A stretch of 64,000 nucleotides of DNA from Bacteroidota bacterium (GTDB taxonomy: Bacteria; Bacteroidota; Ignavibacteria; Tepidaquicellales; Tepidaquicellaceae). Numbering within the stretch: position 1 is the stretch's first letter; every line of letters begins with the position of its first letter. The DNA lies in the NCBI GenBank assembly GCA_018266835.1, contig JAFDZP010000002.1, positions 1,401,302 to 1,465,301 of the forward strand, in the 5' to 3' direction. Of this stretch, positions 44,379-53,892 are shown piece by piece. The notes under the pieces are model-generated. The model was not told where the DNA came from. It saw nothing but the letters and a program-made list of their open reading frames with translations, and searched no databases. The position numbers and the translations under genes are program-made.

Positions 44379-45200
44379 ATGACTGAACAAAAAAACATAA
44401 AAACAGAAATACAAAATATAAATGACGAAGCGCCTTTAGATAAATCTGATAAGAGGCAGCCGGTAATTTCAGTAAGGCATCTTGTTAAGATATATAAAGT
44501 AGGCAGTGAAACACTTGCTGCGCTTAACGATGTATCTATGGATGTTTACCAGGGAGATTATATTGCAGTGATGGGAACAAGCGGCTCCGGCAAATCTACC
44601 TTTATGAATATTGTCGGAATGCTTGATGTTCCTACTCGCGGCGAATATTTATTTAACGGCGAATCAGTCGGCAATAAAAATAAAGTTGAGCGCGCGCATC
44701 TGCGCAGAGACAATCTGGGATTTGTATTTCAGTCATTCAATCTTTTATCAAGAACTTCTGCCTATGATAATGTGGAGCTTCCTTTGATATACAGCAATAT
44801 AGGCGCATCTGAAAGAAAAGAAAAAGTTGAGAAGGCTTTGATAAGCGTAGGGTTGAAAGAAAAAATGAAGAACACTCCGAATATGCTTTCAGGCGGTCAG
44901 CAGCAGAGAGTTGCGATTGCAAGGGCGATTGTAAATAATCCTAAAATGATCTTAGCTGATGAGCCCACAGGAAATCTTGACACAAGAACAAGTATGGAAA
45001 TTATTCAGATATTTCAGGAGTTAAACGATAAGGGAATTACAGTCGTGATGGTAACACACGAAGATGATATTGCATCAACTGCGAAGAGGAAAGTTATTTT
45101 CAAAGACGGCAAGATGAGAAGCAGTGAAGAAGTTAAGGAGAGACTGATTGCTTCGGAGCAATTAAAAATAATCCCGAAGCCGGAAGAACTGTTCGTTTAA
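44379..45200 (+). CDS. MacB/LolD-type ABC transporter ATP-binding protein
   Basis: A 273-residue ATPase of the LolD/MacB-N class. Walker A is GTSGSGKSTFMNI, the signature LSGGQQQRVAIARAI, and Walker B MILADEPTGNLD, with the H-loop in VMVTHEDD. It lies 11 bp after the adaptor and 27 bp before the permease. In this organism the ATPase and permease halves of MacB are separate polypeptides. It powers mechanotransmission-type export rather than passing substrate through the membrane itself. Confidence 0.95.
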   Translation: MTEQKNIKTEIQNINDEAPLDKSDKRQPVISVRHLVKIYKVGSETLAALNDVSMDVYQGDYIAVMGTSGSGKSTFMNIVGMLDVPTRGEYLFNGESVGNKNKVERAHLRRDNLGFVFQSFNLLSRTSAYDNVELPLIYSNIGASERKEKVEKALISVGLKEKMKNTPNMLSGGQQQRVAIARAIVNNPKMILADEPTGNLDTRTSMEIIQIFQELNDKGITVVMVTHEDDIASTAKRKVIFKDGKMRSSEEVKERLIASEQLKIIPKPEELFV

Positions 45201-45227
45201 AAATTTTAGAAATTATTTTAAGTTGAT

Positions 45228-46448
45228 ATGAATATTTCAAGCAGCGCAAAAATTGCATTCAAGGCGCTGGGAAAAAATAAATTCCGATCCTTTCTTACGA
45301 TGCTCGGCATAATTATCGGAGTTGTATCGGTAATTGTTATGCAGGCAATAGGAAAAGGTTCAAGCGCCGATGTAAATGCGCGTATAAGTTCACTTGGTAC
45401 AAATCTTATTACCATTAGTCCTATCTCGGCAAGAAGCGGCGGAGTAAATCTCGATGCCGGTTCTGCAGTTTCATTAAAGAAAGAAGATGCAGATTATTTA
45501 TTGAAGGAAGTCCCGACTATCGATGCAGTCTCGCCATTGGTGCGGACATCGGCGCAGATGAAATACGGAAATAAAAACTGGCGGAGCACAATTAACGGAG
45601 TTTATCCCGGGTATTTTACAATCCGCGTTTTGGAAATAAAAGACGGTACGATTTTTACTAAGGAAGATGAAAAAAAATTAAATAAGGTTTGTGTAATTGG
45701 AAAAACAGTGCAGGATAATTTATTTGGTCCCGGTGTTGACCCTATAGGAAAAACCATTCGCGTTGGTACAATTCCTTATCTTGTGATAGGAACAATTGTG
45801 AGCAAGGGAACAAGCGGCGGGGGACAGGACCAGGATGACATAGTACTTGCTCCGTACTCAACGGTGCAGAACAGAATGCTCGGCAGCGATAACGTAAATC
45901 AGATATTTGCTTCGGCAAAAACTGAAGGCGATGTGAACACTGCAGTGAAGCAGATTGAAGAAGCTTTGAGAGTTCAGCATAAGCTGCTGCCCAACCAGGC
46001 AAACAATTTTAATATAAGCACACAGCTTCAGATAAGAGAGACTTTGAATACAGTAGTTGATACAATTACTGTTTTGCTTTCAATAGTAGCAGCAATTTCA
46101 CTGGTTGTCGGCGGTATTGGGATTATGAATATTATGCTTGTCTCCGTTACAGAAAGAACAAGAGAGATAGGAACACGTATGGCAGTCGGTGCAACAGGAA
46201 TAGATGTGCAGTTTCAGTTATTGCTTGAAGCTATTGTATTGAGTTTAACGGGAGGAGTTACGGGAATTTTGCTGGGACTTCTGACTGCGTTTCTGGTTTC
46301 CAAGTTCGGCGGCTACTCAACTATTGTTGCGCCGGAATCTATTATAATTTCTTTTGTTGTAAGTACACTCATAGGAGTTTTCTTCGGATGGTATCCGTCA
46401 AGAAAAGCAGCGAACCTGAATCCGATAGATGCGCTAAGGTATGAGTAA
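45228..46448 (+). CDS. MacB-type ABC transporter permease
   Basis: A 406-residue membrane subunit with the MacB layout: an N-terminal helix (SFLTMLGIIIGVVSVIVMQAIG), a large periplasmic domain (~45-275), then three C-terminal helices (TVLLSIVAAISLVVGGIGIMNIMLVSVTERTREIG with the FtsX-type coupling loop, then two more) and the final RKAANLNPIDALRYE. It works with the ATPase at 44379 and adaptor at 43165 as a tripartite efflux pump. Confidence 0.94.
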   Translation: MNISSSAKIAFKALGKNKFRSFLTMLGIIIGVVSVIVMQAIGKGSSADVNARISSLGTNLITISPISARSGGVNLDAGSAVSLKKEDADYLLKEVPTIDAVSPLVRTSAQMKYGNKNWRSTINGVYPGYFTIRVLEIKDGTIFTKEDEKKLNKVCVIGKTVQDNLFGPGVDPIGKTIRVGTIPYLVIGTIVSKGTSGGGQDQDDIVLAPYSTVQNRMLGSDNVNQIFASAKTEGDVNTAVKQIEEALRVQHKLLPNQANNFNISTQLQIRETLNTVVDTITVLLSIVAAISLVVGGIGIMNIMLVSVTERTREIGTRMAVGATGIDVQFQLLLEAIVLSLTGGVTGILLGLLTAFLVSKFGGYSTIVAPESIIISFVVSTLIGVFFGWYPSRKAANLNPIDALRYE

Positions 46449-46458
46449 TAAAATAAAT

Positions 46459-46484
46459 CGTTACGAGGCTTGTGCTTCGTAACG
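46459..46484 (+). terminator. Stem-loop after the efflux operon
   Basis: An 11-bp stem (46459-46469 with 46474-46484, one G-T wobble) with a TTGT loop lies 11 bp after the permease stop. Only a weak T-tail follows. Confidence 0.55.
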
Positions 46485-46579
46485 TAACATAAACTTTATA
46501 TTATCTTTATTTTCAAGATTTATTTTTCAAAAATTTTGATATAAATTCAAATGGAAATAAACCTCTGAAAAAAATTTAG

Positions 46580-47923
46580 ATGCCTCCAAAAAAATCTACT
46601 AAGGTTTTCGTTCTCGATACAAACGTAATTCTCCATGATGCAACCAGCATCCAGCAATTTCAGGAACACGATATAGTAATTCCCATAACGGTCATTGAAG
46701 AAATAGACCACTTCAAAAAAGGTAATCAGGTTATAAATCTGAATGCGCGTGAGTTTGCGCGCACGCTTGACTCACTTACCGGTGATGCTCTATTTGCAGG
46801 CGGAGTTTCACTGGGGAAAAAGATGGGAAAGGTTTCTATCTCGCTTCCGCAGGGATGGAACGACGAAATTAAAAATGTCTTCCGGGAAGATACTCCTGAT
46901 CATAGAATTTTAAACTCAGCACTTGAGGTAAAGAAAAAGTACGGCGATAAGAGACAGGTGATACTTGTTTCCAAGGATGTGAATCTCAGGATGAAAGCAA
47001 AGGCGCTTGGTATTCCCGCCGAAGATTATACAACTGACAGAATTTCTGACCTTGAAGAGCTTTACAGCGGAAAAGAAATTATTGAGGATTATAATGATGA
47101 CATACTTCAGGAATTGTATTCTCCTCCGTTTGAAATTCCTTTAAAGAAAGCTTTTCCCAAAAAGCAGAAGGATATCATTCCGAACAAATTTTATATTTTA
47201 AGAAATTCAGCCCGCTCTATATTAGCATATGTTGACCCCGTCAAAGAAATGCTTTTGAAAGTTGATAAGAATACTGTGTACGGAATAAAGCCGAGGAATG
47301 CCGAGCAGACATTTGCAGTTGATGCATTGCTGAACCAGAATATTCCTATCATGTCCATTACAGGCAAAGCCGGAACGGGAAAAACTTTGCTTGCGCTTGC
47401 AGCAGCATTACAGATAAGAAAAAATTACAGGCAGATTTATATCGCCCGTCCTATTGTTCCGCTCAGCAATAAAGATATAGGTTATTTACCGGGAGATGTT
47501 GAGAGCAAGCTAGCTCCCTACATGCAGCCACTGTGGGATAATCTGAAAATTATTCAGGACCAGTATAAAGAAACTGACCAGGCGCATCAGACTATTAATC
47601 AGATGGTGAAAGATGAGAAGCTTGTGATTGAGCCTCTTAGTTATATTCGAGGAAGAAGTTTGCAGAGAATATTTTTTATAGTTGATGAAGCGCAGAACTT
47701 AACTCCCCACGAAATAAAAACAATCATCACCCGCGCAGGCGAGGGATGTAAAATTATTTTCACGGGAGATATTTATCAGATTGACCATCCTTATTTAGAT
47801 ACTGAGTCAAACGGATTGACATACCTGATAGATCATTTCAAAAATCAGAAATTATACGCGCATATTAATTTAGTAAAAGGCGAACGTTCAGAGCTTGCCG
47901 AACTTGCCAGCAATTTATTGTAA
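46580..47923 (+). CDS. PIN-PhoH fusion ATPase (PhoH2/YlaK-like)
   Basis: A 447-residue protein: an N-terminal PIN nuclease-like domain (~8-150; KVFVLDTNVILHD, then TVIEEIDHFKKG and a late DVNLRMKA) is fused to a PhoH AAA-type ATPase (~240-440) with Walker A GKAGTGKTLLA, Walker B FFIVDEAQNL and the sensor IIFTGDIYQID. PIN-PhoH proteins are thought to unwind and cleave RNA. It is 11 bp before the GNAT start. Confidence 0.93.
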   Translation: MPPKKSTKVFVLDTNVILHDATSIQQFQEHDIVIPITVIEEIDHFKKGNQVINLNAREFARTLDSLTGDALFAGGVSLGKKMGKVSISLPQGWNDEIKNVFREDTPDHRILNSALEVKKKYGDKRQVILVSKDVNLRMKAKALGIPAEDYTTDRISDLEELYSGKEIIEDYNDDILQELYSPPFEIPLKKAFPKKQKDIIPNKFYILRNSARSILAYVDPVKEMLLKVDKNTVYGIKPRNAEQTFAVDALLNQNIPIMSITGKAGTGKTLLALAAALQIRKNYRQIYIARPIVPLSNKDIGYLPGDVESKLAPYMQPLWDNLKIIQDQYKETDQAHQTINQMVKDEKLVIEPLSYIRGRSLQRIFFIVDEAQNLTPHEIKTIITRAGEGCKIIFTGDIYQIDHPYLDTESNGLTYLIDHFKNQKLYAHINLVKGERSELAELASNLL

Positions 47924-47933
47924 AAATGTAAAA

Positions 47934-48449
47934 ATGTTTGAGATAAAATTATGTAATATAAATGAAGCGGAAGATATTTTTAAAATTTATGATGACTGCA
48001 GGAAGGCAATGCAAAGTGCCGGAATTTTCCAGTGGCAGAATGATTATCCAACTTTAGAAACAGTAATACAGGATATAGAGAGTAATAATCTTTATGGATA
48101 TTATGAAGAAGAAATTGAAGATGGTAAATGCATTGGAGCAATTTCGATTAACACTCATCAGGATGAAGAGTATAAGGGGATTGACTGGAAAGGTCCCGAT
48201 GAAAATGTGATTGTAATTCACAGGCTTGCTGTAAATCCTGAGTTTCAGGCAAAAGGCATTGCGAGACTCTTAATGGATTTTGCCGAAGACTTGGCAAGAA
48301 AAGAAAATTATTCGGCTATTCGGTTAGACTCATATTCTCAAAACAAACGCGCATTAAAATTTTACGAGAACAGAGGATATCAGAAACGCGGCGAGTGTTT
48401 TTTCGCCGGAAGAGATAAACCTTTCCATTGTCTGGAATTAATTTTTTAA
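47934..48449 (+). CDS. GNAT-family N-acetyltransferase
   Basis: A 171-residue acetyltransferase. The ATG at 47934 (MFEIKLCNINEAEDIFKIY) is chosen over an in-frame upstream start at 47895, which would overlap the phoH-like gene. The acetyl-CoA site is HRLAVNPEFQAKGIARLLMDFAEDL and the closing motif is SQNKRALKFYENRGYQKRG. The substrate is unknown. It probably shares the transcript of the PIN-PhoH gene. Confidence 0.9.
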   Translation: MFEIKLCNINEAEDIFKIYDDCRKAMQSAGIFQWQNDYPTLETVIQDIESNNLYGYYEEEIEDGKCIGAISINTHQDEEYKGIDWKGPDENVIVIHRLAVNPEFQAKGIARLLMDFAEDLARKENYSAIRLDSYSQNKRALKFYENRGYQKRGECFFAGRDKPFHCLELIF

Positions 48450-48454
48450 TTCAA

Positions 48455-49981
48455 TCACGTCCAGTTAGTTCTATCCAGACTTCTGTATTGAATAGCTTCC
48501 GATATATGTGCTGTAGTAATATTTTCTGCTCCTTCCAGATCTGCAATTGTTCTGCTTACTTTTAAAATTCTGTCATAAGCGCGGGCTGAAAGTCCCAGTT
48601 TCATAATTGCAAGCTTCATAAGCTTTTCACAATCTTCATCTATCTGACAAAACTTTTTTATTTCCTTTGAAGTCATGTTTGAGTTTGAATAAAGCCCCGG
48701 AATATTTTCAAATCTCTTCAACTGAATTTCTCTCGCCTTAATTACTCGTGCTCTCACATCTTCTGATTTCTCTGCATCTGTCTTGCTCGAAAGCTCATCA
48801 AACTTTACGGGATTTACATGTATGTGAATATCAATTCTGTCTAAAATAGGTCCCGATATTTTTGAAAGGAATTTTTGTATCTCATACTCTGAATACATGT
48901 CCGTTTCCTTCTGAGTGCCTGCGGGAGTAGGATTCATCGCAGCAACAAGCATAAAATTGCAGGGATACTTTACCGTCATCTTAGAGCGTGAAATTGTTAC
49001 TTCCCTGTCTTCCAACGGCTGGCGCATAACTTCAAGAACGTTTTTCTTGAACTCGGTCATTTCATCCAGAAATAAAACTCCATTATGAGCGAAAGATATT
49101 TCACCCGGCTTTGCATTCTGTCCCCCGCCGACTATTGAAACATCGCTTGCAGTATGATGCGGTGAACGGAAAGGGCGCGTGGAAATTATAGCAGAACCTG
49201 AAGGAAGAATTCCAGCTATAGAATGAATCTTAGTTGTCTCAAGAGATTCCTCAAGTGTAAGCGGAGGAAGAATTGTCGGCAGTCTTTTTGCTAGCATCGT
49301 TTTACCTGAGCCGGGCAGACCTATCAGAATAATATTATGACCTCCGGCAGCGGCGACCTCCATCGCGCGCTTAACTTCAAGCTGACCTTTTACATCAGCA
49401 AAATCTACAGGATATTTCTGATGCTCTTCGAATATTTTCTTAACGTCTATTTTGTAAGTGGTTGGAGCTGACTGTCCGTTTATAAAATCAATTACTCCTC
49501 TGATATCTTCGAACGGATACACTTCTATGCCTTCAACTATAGCAGCTTCGGCAGCGTTTTCTATTGGAAGAATTATTCCTTTGTATCCGTTCTTTTTTGC
49601 CTCAAGCGCAATGGGAAGTACTCCGTTCACTTTACGGAGCTTGCCGTCGAGCGAAAGCTCACCGAGAAAAATATACTGATTAACAATATCCGGCAGTATC
49701 TGGCCAAGCTCACATAAGATTCCTATTGCTATGGGCAGATCAAAACCCGAGCCTTCTTTGCGAACGTCTGCAGGAGCAAGGTTAATAGTATATCTCTTTA
49801 TAGGAAAAAGGTAGGCGTTATTTTTTATCGCAGCGGCAACGCGCTCTTTGGATTCTTTAACGGCGCTATCGGGCAGACCGACAATTGCGAATGCAAACAG
49901 TCCGTTCTCAACGTGCGTTTCTACTCTGACAATATAAGCATCTACGCCGAATGTTGCAGCAGAAAAAACTTCAGTTATCAT
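48455..49981 (-). CDS. YifB/ComM-like Mg-chelatase-type AAA ATPase
   Basis: A 508-residue protein with an N-terminal ChlI-like/Lon-substrate fold (FGVDAYIVRVETHVENGLFAFAIVGLPDSAVKESKERV over residues ~11-48) and a hexameric AAA ATPase with Walker A GLPGSGKTMLAKR and Walker B GVLFLDEMTEF, ending in the Mg_chelatase_C region (LSARAYDRILKVSRTIADLEG). ComM, the related helicase, promotes branch migration during natural transformation. Length and domain order are standard. It converges on the GNAT gene, with 5 bp between stops. Confidence 0.94.
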   Translation of the reverse strand: MITEVFSAATFGVDAYIVRVETHVENGLFAFAIVGLPDSAVKESKERVAAAIKNNAYLFPIKRYTINLAPADVRKEGSGFDLPIAIGILCELGQILPDIVNQYIFLGELSLDGKLRKVNGVLPIALEAKKNGYKGIILPIENAAEAAIVEGIEVYPFEDIRGVIDFINGQSAPTTYKIDVKKIFEEHQKYPVDFADVKGQLEVKRAMEVAAAGGHNIILIGLPGSGKTMLAKRLPTILPPLTLEESLETTKIHSIAGILPSGSAIISTRPFRSPHHTASDVSIVGGGQNAKPGEISFAHNGVLFLDEMTEFKKNVLEVMRQPLEDREVTISRSKMTVKYPCNFMLVAAMNPTPAGTQKETDMYSEYEIQKFLSKISGPILDRIDIHIHVNPVKFDELSSKTDAEKSEDVRARVIKAREIQLKRFENIPGLYSNSNMTSKEIKKFCQIDEDCEKLMKLAIMKLGLSARAYDRILKVSRTIADLEGAENITTAHISEAIQYRSLDRTNWT

Positions 49982-50101
49982 AGGAGGAAAGTAAGATGAT
50001 AAAAGTTATTTAATTGGTGTCTTAATTTTGTGACACTCTCGTTCCGATGCTCCAGCGTCGGAATGTACAAACCGATTTTATGATTTAGACCGCCACCTCA
50101 G

Positions 50102-50126
50102 TCCCCCTCCTTCGTAAGGAGGGGGA
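50102..50126. terminator. GC-rich perfect hairpin between YifB and Der genes
   Basis: An 11-bp stem (50102-50112 with 50116-50126) with a CGT loop lies in the 173-bp gap downstream of der. There is no T-run in either direction, so it may be a factor-dependent terminator or a dispersed repeat. Confidence 0.5.
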
Positions 50127-50154
50127 AGCAATGTTTAAATGAGGGTGGAAAAAA

Positions 50155-51513
50155 TTAATTTTTCTTCTTAAATATTAATGATATCGGAACTCCGCCGAAA
50201 TCCCAGAAGCTTCTTATTTTTCTCTCAAGAAATTTTTTGTAGTTCGGCTGTACGCCTTTATCATCATTGGTAAAAAATGCAAATACAGGCGGAGCAGTTT
50301 TTACCTGAGTAATATAATTTATTTTTATTTCTTTTCCTCTTAAAGAAGCGGGAGGAGATTTCTGAATTTCCGGAAGAAGTTTTTCGTTGAGCTCGCTTGT
50401 CTTTATCTCAGTATTTCTCAGTTCATAAATCTTTCTTCCGTCCTCGAGAATTTTATGTATTCGCTGTTTAGTCTTTGCGGAGATAAAAATAAATTTGAGA
50501 AAGTCGTAGCTTTGTAAATGCTCTTTTATTTTCTTCTCTATTATCTTCGCAGTGTTGGAATCTTTTTCAATTAAGTCCCACTTGTTAATTACTACAAGCA
50601 AGCCCTTCTTATATTTATAAACTTCCTCAATGATAATTGTATCCTGCTTATCAAGCTTAAACGTTGCGAGCTTGTAGTCAGAGGAAGATTCAAGATTTTC
50701 AATGATAATACTTACGTCAATAACAAGTATTGCAACATCGCATCTTTGAATTGCTTTATATGTTCTTACTGTAGAATAAAACTCAACGTCCTCGGATATT
50801 TTTGTTTTCTTTCTTAGTCCTGCCGTATCAATTAAAACGATATCTTCATTGTGATATTTTACAATTGAGTCGATTGTATCACGCGTTGTTCCGGGAATAT
50901 CTGTAACAATATTTCTTTCTTCGTTAAGTAAGGCGTTTACAATGGAGGACTTCCCTGCATTAGGTCTTCCGATAACTGCAAATTTAATTCTGTTATCTGT
51001 TTCAGTATCATCTTCTTCAATGTCTTTGCAGATTATATCTAGCAGGTCTCCCGAGTTTCTTCCTGAGATTGCAGAGATAGGAAATGGCTCACCGAGCCCG
51101 AGCGAATAAAAATCAGCTACAAGATTTTCCTGTTTTATATCATCGATTTTATTGGAAAGTAAAATTATCTGTTTTGTGTTCGCATACTTTCTTAGCATGT
51201 TTGCGACTTCTTTATCAAGGGGATGCAAGCCGAGCTTGGAATCAACGACAAATAAAATTTTATCAGCTTCTTCAATTGCCATTTTCACCTGAGCGCGGAT
51301 TGCCTCTTCAAATTTATCGTCTGAGTGCGGAACGAAGCCGCCCGTATCTATTAAAAAGAATTTTTTGCCTGTCCATTCGCCTTCTCCGTAGTTACGGTCG
51401 CGCGTGACTCCGCTGGAGTCGTGAACAATTGCTTCATTGCTGCTTGTTAACCTGTTGAATAGTGTCGACTTCCCTACGTTTGGTCTGCCTACTATAGCTA
51501 TTATATTTTTCAT
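50155..51513 (-). CDS. der: Ribosome-assembly GTPase Der
   Basis: A 452-residue double GTPase needed for 50S subunit maturation. Two consecutive G domains are visible: GRPNVGKSTLFN with DTGGF and NKIDD, then GRPNAGKSSIVN with DTAGL and NKWDL. A C-terminal KH-like domain (~350-452) follows. The start at 51513 (MKNIIAIVGRP) is chosen; a frame to 51567 adds 18 residues without family support. It is a single gene, with the T9SS gene at 51683 divergent. Confidence 0.96.
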   Translation of the reverse strand: MKNIIAIVGRPNVGKSTLFNRLTSSNEAIVHDSSGVTRDRNYGEGEWTGKKFFLIDTGGFVPHSDDKFEEAIRAQVKMAIEEADKILFVVDSKLGLHPLDKEVANMLRKYANTKQIILLSNKIDDIKQENLVADFYSLGLGEPFPISAISGRNSGDLLDIICKDIEEDDTETDNRIKFAVIGRPNAGKSSIVNALLNEERNIVTDIPGTTRDTIDSIVKYHNEDIVLIDTAGLRKKTKISEDVEFYSTVRTYKAIQRCDVAILVIDVSIIIENLESSSDYKLATFKLDKQDTIIIEEVYKYKKGLLVVINKWDLIEKDSNTAKIIEKKIKEHLQSYDFLKFIFISAKTKQRIHKILEDGRKIYELRNTEIKTSELNEKLLPEIQKSPPASLRGKEIKINYITQVKTAPPVFAFFTNDDKGVQPNYKKFLERKIRSFWDFGGVPISLIFKKKN

Positions 51514-51682
51514 ATCACAAAAGTTACCTTTATTGAACCTAATTTTAAAGATACTTCTTTTATCCATAATTTAATAAGCCAATATATTATTTGCGAAGTG
51601 TTTGAAATTTTAATAAAGAATTTATATTTTGAAGTACTACAATAAGACTCCCCGAAAGTGTCTAATAATTAAATTTCATTTC

Positions 51683-52924
51683 ATGAAAAAGTTATATCTT
51701 TTCCTGAGTCTGTTTATTATTGTATCAACTTCCAAGGCCGACTGGGTTCATCTAACATCCTTCCCTTCTTCTAATGCAGAGGATATTCTGGAAAAAAACG
51801 GAGTTTTATATGCAGGTGCATCGGGAAGCGGAGTTTACGTTTCCTATAATAACGGAGCGAACTGGGTACAGCGAAATAACGGGCTTACTACAACGCGCGC
51901 TACTACAATTCAGAGTATGGCGTATTTATCAACAGGATTATTTATTGCAACAACTGACGGAATTTTTAAATCAACGGATGAAGGATTAAACTGGACTGCA
52001 AAAAATAACGGTATTCAGATCGGTCCCGGTGCGATTTATTATTTTGCTTATTCAGTTTTTGAAGATGCAGGAGCGCTGTATGCGGGGACTTTTAATGCAA
52101 TTTACAAATCGACTAATGATGGAGATAACTGGACTCCCGTAACGGCAATAATTGACCATAACGACTTCTGCGCATTCAATAAATACAACAATATGATTCT
52201 TGCAGGAACAAGCGGGAATCATACTCCTGTTATTTATTCAACAAATGCAGGAGCTAACTGGGTGAACATGCAGCTGAACGGAGGATTTCCTACCGGAGCA
52301 TTTTGTATTTACAGTGAGCCCGGAAAAATTTATGTGGGTACTGCATTAGGAATGTATTACTCAACGAATAACGGAGCAAATTTCGTTAACAGGTCAGTCG
52401 GTCTGGGTCCAGACCCTTATGTTTTTTCTATAATAAAGTATGGCAACGTACTTTTTTCAGGAACAAATGCGTGGGTATATAAATCAACAAATGAAGGACT
52501 TACATGGGATACGGTTACATTCAGCGGACAGACATTTCAGGATGTAAACAAAGTTTTAATTTCCAATAACAGATTATATGCAGCAGCTTATACGGGACTT
52601 TGGTACAGAAATTTATCGGAGATTATTACCGGAGTCGAAAATCCGTCAGGTGGAATTCCTGTTGAATATAAATTGCTGCAGAATTATCCGAACCCGTTTA
52701 ATCCTGTTACAAAAATTGAATATCAGATTCCTAGAGAAAGCCATGTGATGATACGGGTATATGATTTCACAGGAAAAGAAGTGCAGACATTGGTAAATGA
52801 AAGCAAAATATCAGGAAGCTATGCAGTTGAGTTTAATGCTTCGCAGCTTTCAAGCGGTGTTTATTTTTATAAATTAGAGGCAGCAGGTTTTAGCTCTACA
52901 AAAAAGATGACTATGATAAAGTAA
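51683..52924 (+). CDS. BNR/sialidase-like repeat protein with T9SS tail
   Basis: A 413-residue secreted protein. The ATG at 51683 is preferred to 51629 because it opens a signal peptide (MKKLYLFLSLFIIVSTSKA). Six or so BNR-like repeats (VYVSYNNGANWVQRNNGL, IFKSTDEGLNWTAKNNGI, IYKSTNDGDNWTPV, MYYSTNNGANF) predict a beta-propeller without sialidase catalytic residues. The C-terminus is a T9SS type A sorting domain (QNYPNPFNPVTKIEY). It is similar in plan to the protein at 15515 but with the Asp-box style of repeats. Confidence 0.9.
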   Translation: MKKLYLFLSLFIIVSTSKADWVHLTSFPSSNAEDILEKNGVLYAGASGSGVYVSYNNGANWVQRNNGLTTTRATTIQSMAYLSTGLFIATTDGIFKSTDEGLNWTAKNNGIQIGPGAIYYFAYSVFEDAGALYAGTFNAIYKSTNDGDNWTPVTAIIDHNDFCAFNKYNNMILAGTSGNHTPVIYSTNAGANWVNMQLNGGFPTGAFCIYSEPGKIYVGTALGMYYSTNNGANFVNRSVGLGPDPYVFSIIKYGNVLFSGTNAWVYKSTNEGLTWDTVTFSGQTFQDVNKVLISNNRLYAAAYTGLWYRNLSEIITGVENPSGGIPVEYKLLQNYPNPFNPVTKIEYQIPRESHVMIRVYDFTGKEVQTLVNESKISGSYAVEFNASQLSSGVYFYKLEAAGFSSTKKMTMIK

Positions 52925-52948
52925 GCACAAGTCAATAAAATAAATTTC

Positions 52949-52970
52949 TTCCTATTAGTAGTAATAGGAA
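52949..52970 (+). terminator. Stem-loop directly after the BNR-T9SS gene
   Basis: A perfect 9-bp stem (52949-52957 with 52962-52970) with a GTAG loop, AT-rich, 25 bp after the stop codon. It has no T-run, and the much stronger palindrome at 53011-53049 follows. Confidence 0.5.
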
Positions 52971-53010
52971 GTATCCGGTATTAAATTACATTTATTCTTA
53001 ATATATTAAG

Positions 53011-53055
53011 ATCGGATTATTGTGTAAAATTTTTACACAATAATCCGATTTTTTG
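53011..53055. terminator. 19-bp palindromic terminator
   Basis: 53011-53029 is the exact reverse complement of 53031-53049, with a single T at the centre. TTTTTT follows and then a run of seven G. It is a very strong intrinsic terminator or cruciform, and may also be a protein-binding palindrome. Confidence 0.8.
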
Positions 53056-53097
53056 GGGGGGAGAAAAAACCCGACCAAAATCCGACTTTTTTTCTTA

Positions 53098-53153
53098 GTC
53101 CCAAACCCCCGTTTGGGACGAAAAGATGTCACCCAAACAGGGGTTTGGGTGAC
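53098..53153. repeat. Twin hairpins sharing a CCCAAAC/GTTTGGG core
   Basis: The first hairpin pairs 53098-53106 with 53111-53119 (loop CCCC); the second pairs 53128-53138 with 53143-53153 (loop AGGG). Both are perfect, share the same core, and have complementary loops (CCCC against GGG), so the two could also form a kissing or duplex interaction. Confidence 0.7.
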
Positions 53154-53405
53154 AGGGGAACTCGTAATTGACAATAGGTCGGTATTGTTTTTACAACACT
53201 GAATTTCAGGAATCTGTCAAAAACCCGTCAATTCAGAAAAATTTATTTTATGCAGTGATGAATTATTATTGTGAGTTTTGTAATTTAGTATAGTAAAGAT
53301 TTAGCATAACTCGTAATTCGTAATTTGAAATTCGTAATTGAAAATGGGGAACGATATGAGTCTTTTTTCCGTTTTTTAGGAATAGGAGTTTAATTATATT
53401 ATTTT

Positions 53406-53822
53406 ATGACAGAGAACACATTAGACGAAATTAAAATTTACGATGAACTAAGGAAGAAATCTTCCAATGTAAGTAATAAGGATGTAAATAAAATTTTACG
53501 GACCGAAGATAACGTTAAAAAACGCTCGGATAAGCTGAATAAAAATGTATTCGGTAAGCTTTTAAATCAGTTATCATTATCCTATGAAATGATAAAAGAT
53601 TACAAAACGAAGAGATATGTTGATATTCCGTGGAGAACAATAGCTCTTATTGTAGGAGCGGTTTTGTACTTTATAAACCCGTTTGATATTATTCCTGATA
53701 TTTTGCCTGTGATTGGATTTACAGATGATGCGGTAGCTTTTGCTGCTGTATTCCGCTCGGTGCAGGGAGATTTGCTCAGATATTGTGAGTGGAAAGGTTA
53801 TGACCCTGATAAGTATTTTTAA
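53406..53822 (+). CDS. YkvA-like (DUF1232) membrane protein
   Basis: A 138-residue protein. A charged N-terminal half (~1-75) precedes the DUF1232 core: PWRTIALIVGAVLYFINPFDIIPDILPVIGFTDDAVAFAAVFRSV, with the signature Asp/Pro-rich loop between two hydrophobic helices. DUF1232 proteins are small membrane proteins of unknown role. It lies 70 bp before the phosphoesterase gene and may be in one transcript with it. Confidence 0.88.
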   Translation: MTENTLDEIKIYDELRKKSSNVSNKDVNKILRTEDNVKKRSDKLNKNVFGKLLNQLSLSYEMIKDYKTKRYVDIPWRTIALIVGAVLYFINPFDIIPDILPVIGFTDDAVAFAAVFRSVQGDLLRYCEWKGYDPDKYF

Positions 53823-53892
53823 TTTTTATTTTGTATATTTATATATTAGTTCAATAAACGAATTCAATAGAATTCTTAGAAAGAAGTACTGA

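Larger units (their letters stand above)
52925..53405. other. 481-bp gap packed with hairpins and word repeats
   Basis: No credible gene is present. In order it contains a 9-bp hairpin (52949-52957 with 52962-52970), a perfect 19-bp palindrome with T- and G-runs (53011-53055), twin hairpins sharing CCCAAAC/GTTTGGG (53098-53153), and repeated CGTAATT words at 53162-53168, 53289-53309 and 53310-53340. A promoter for the YkvA-like gene should lie near the end but none could be fixed. Confidence 0.75.

Noticed and set aside
53289..53340. CGTAATT word repeats considered as a CRISPR array
   Set aside because: Units are only 7-11 bases with no regular spacers and no cas genes nearby.
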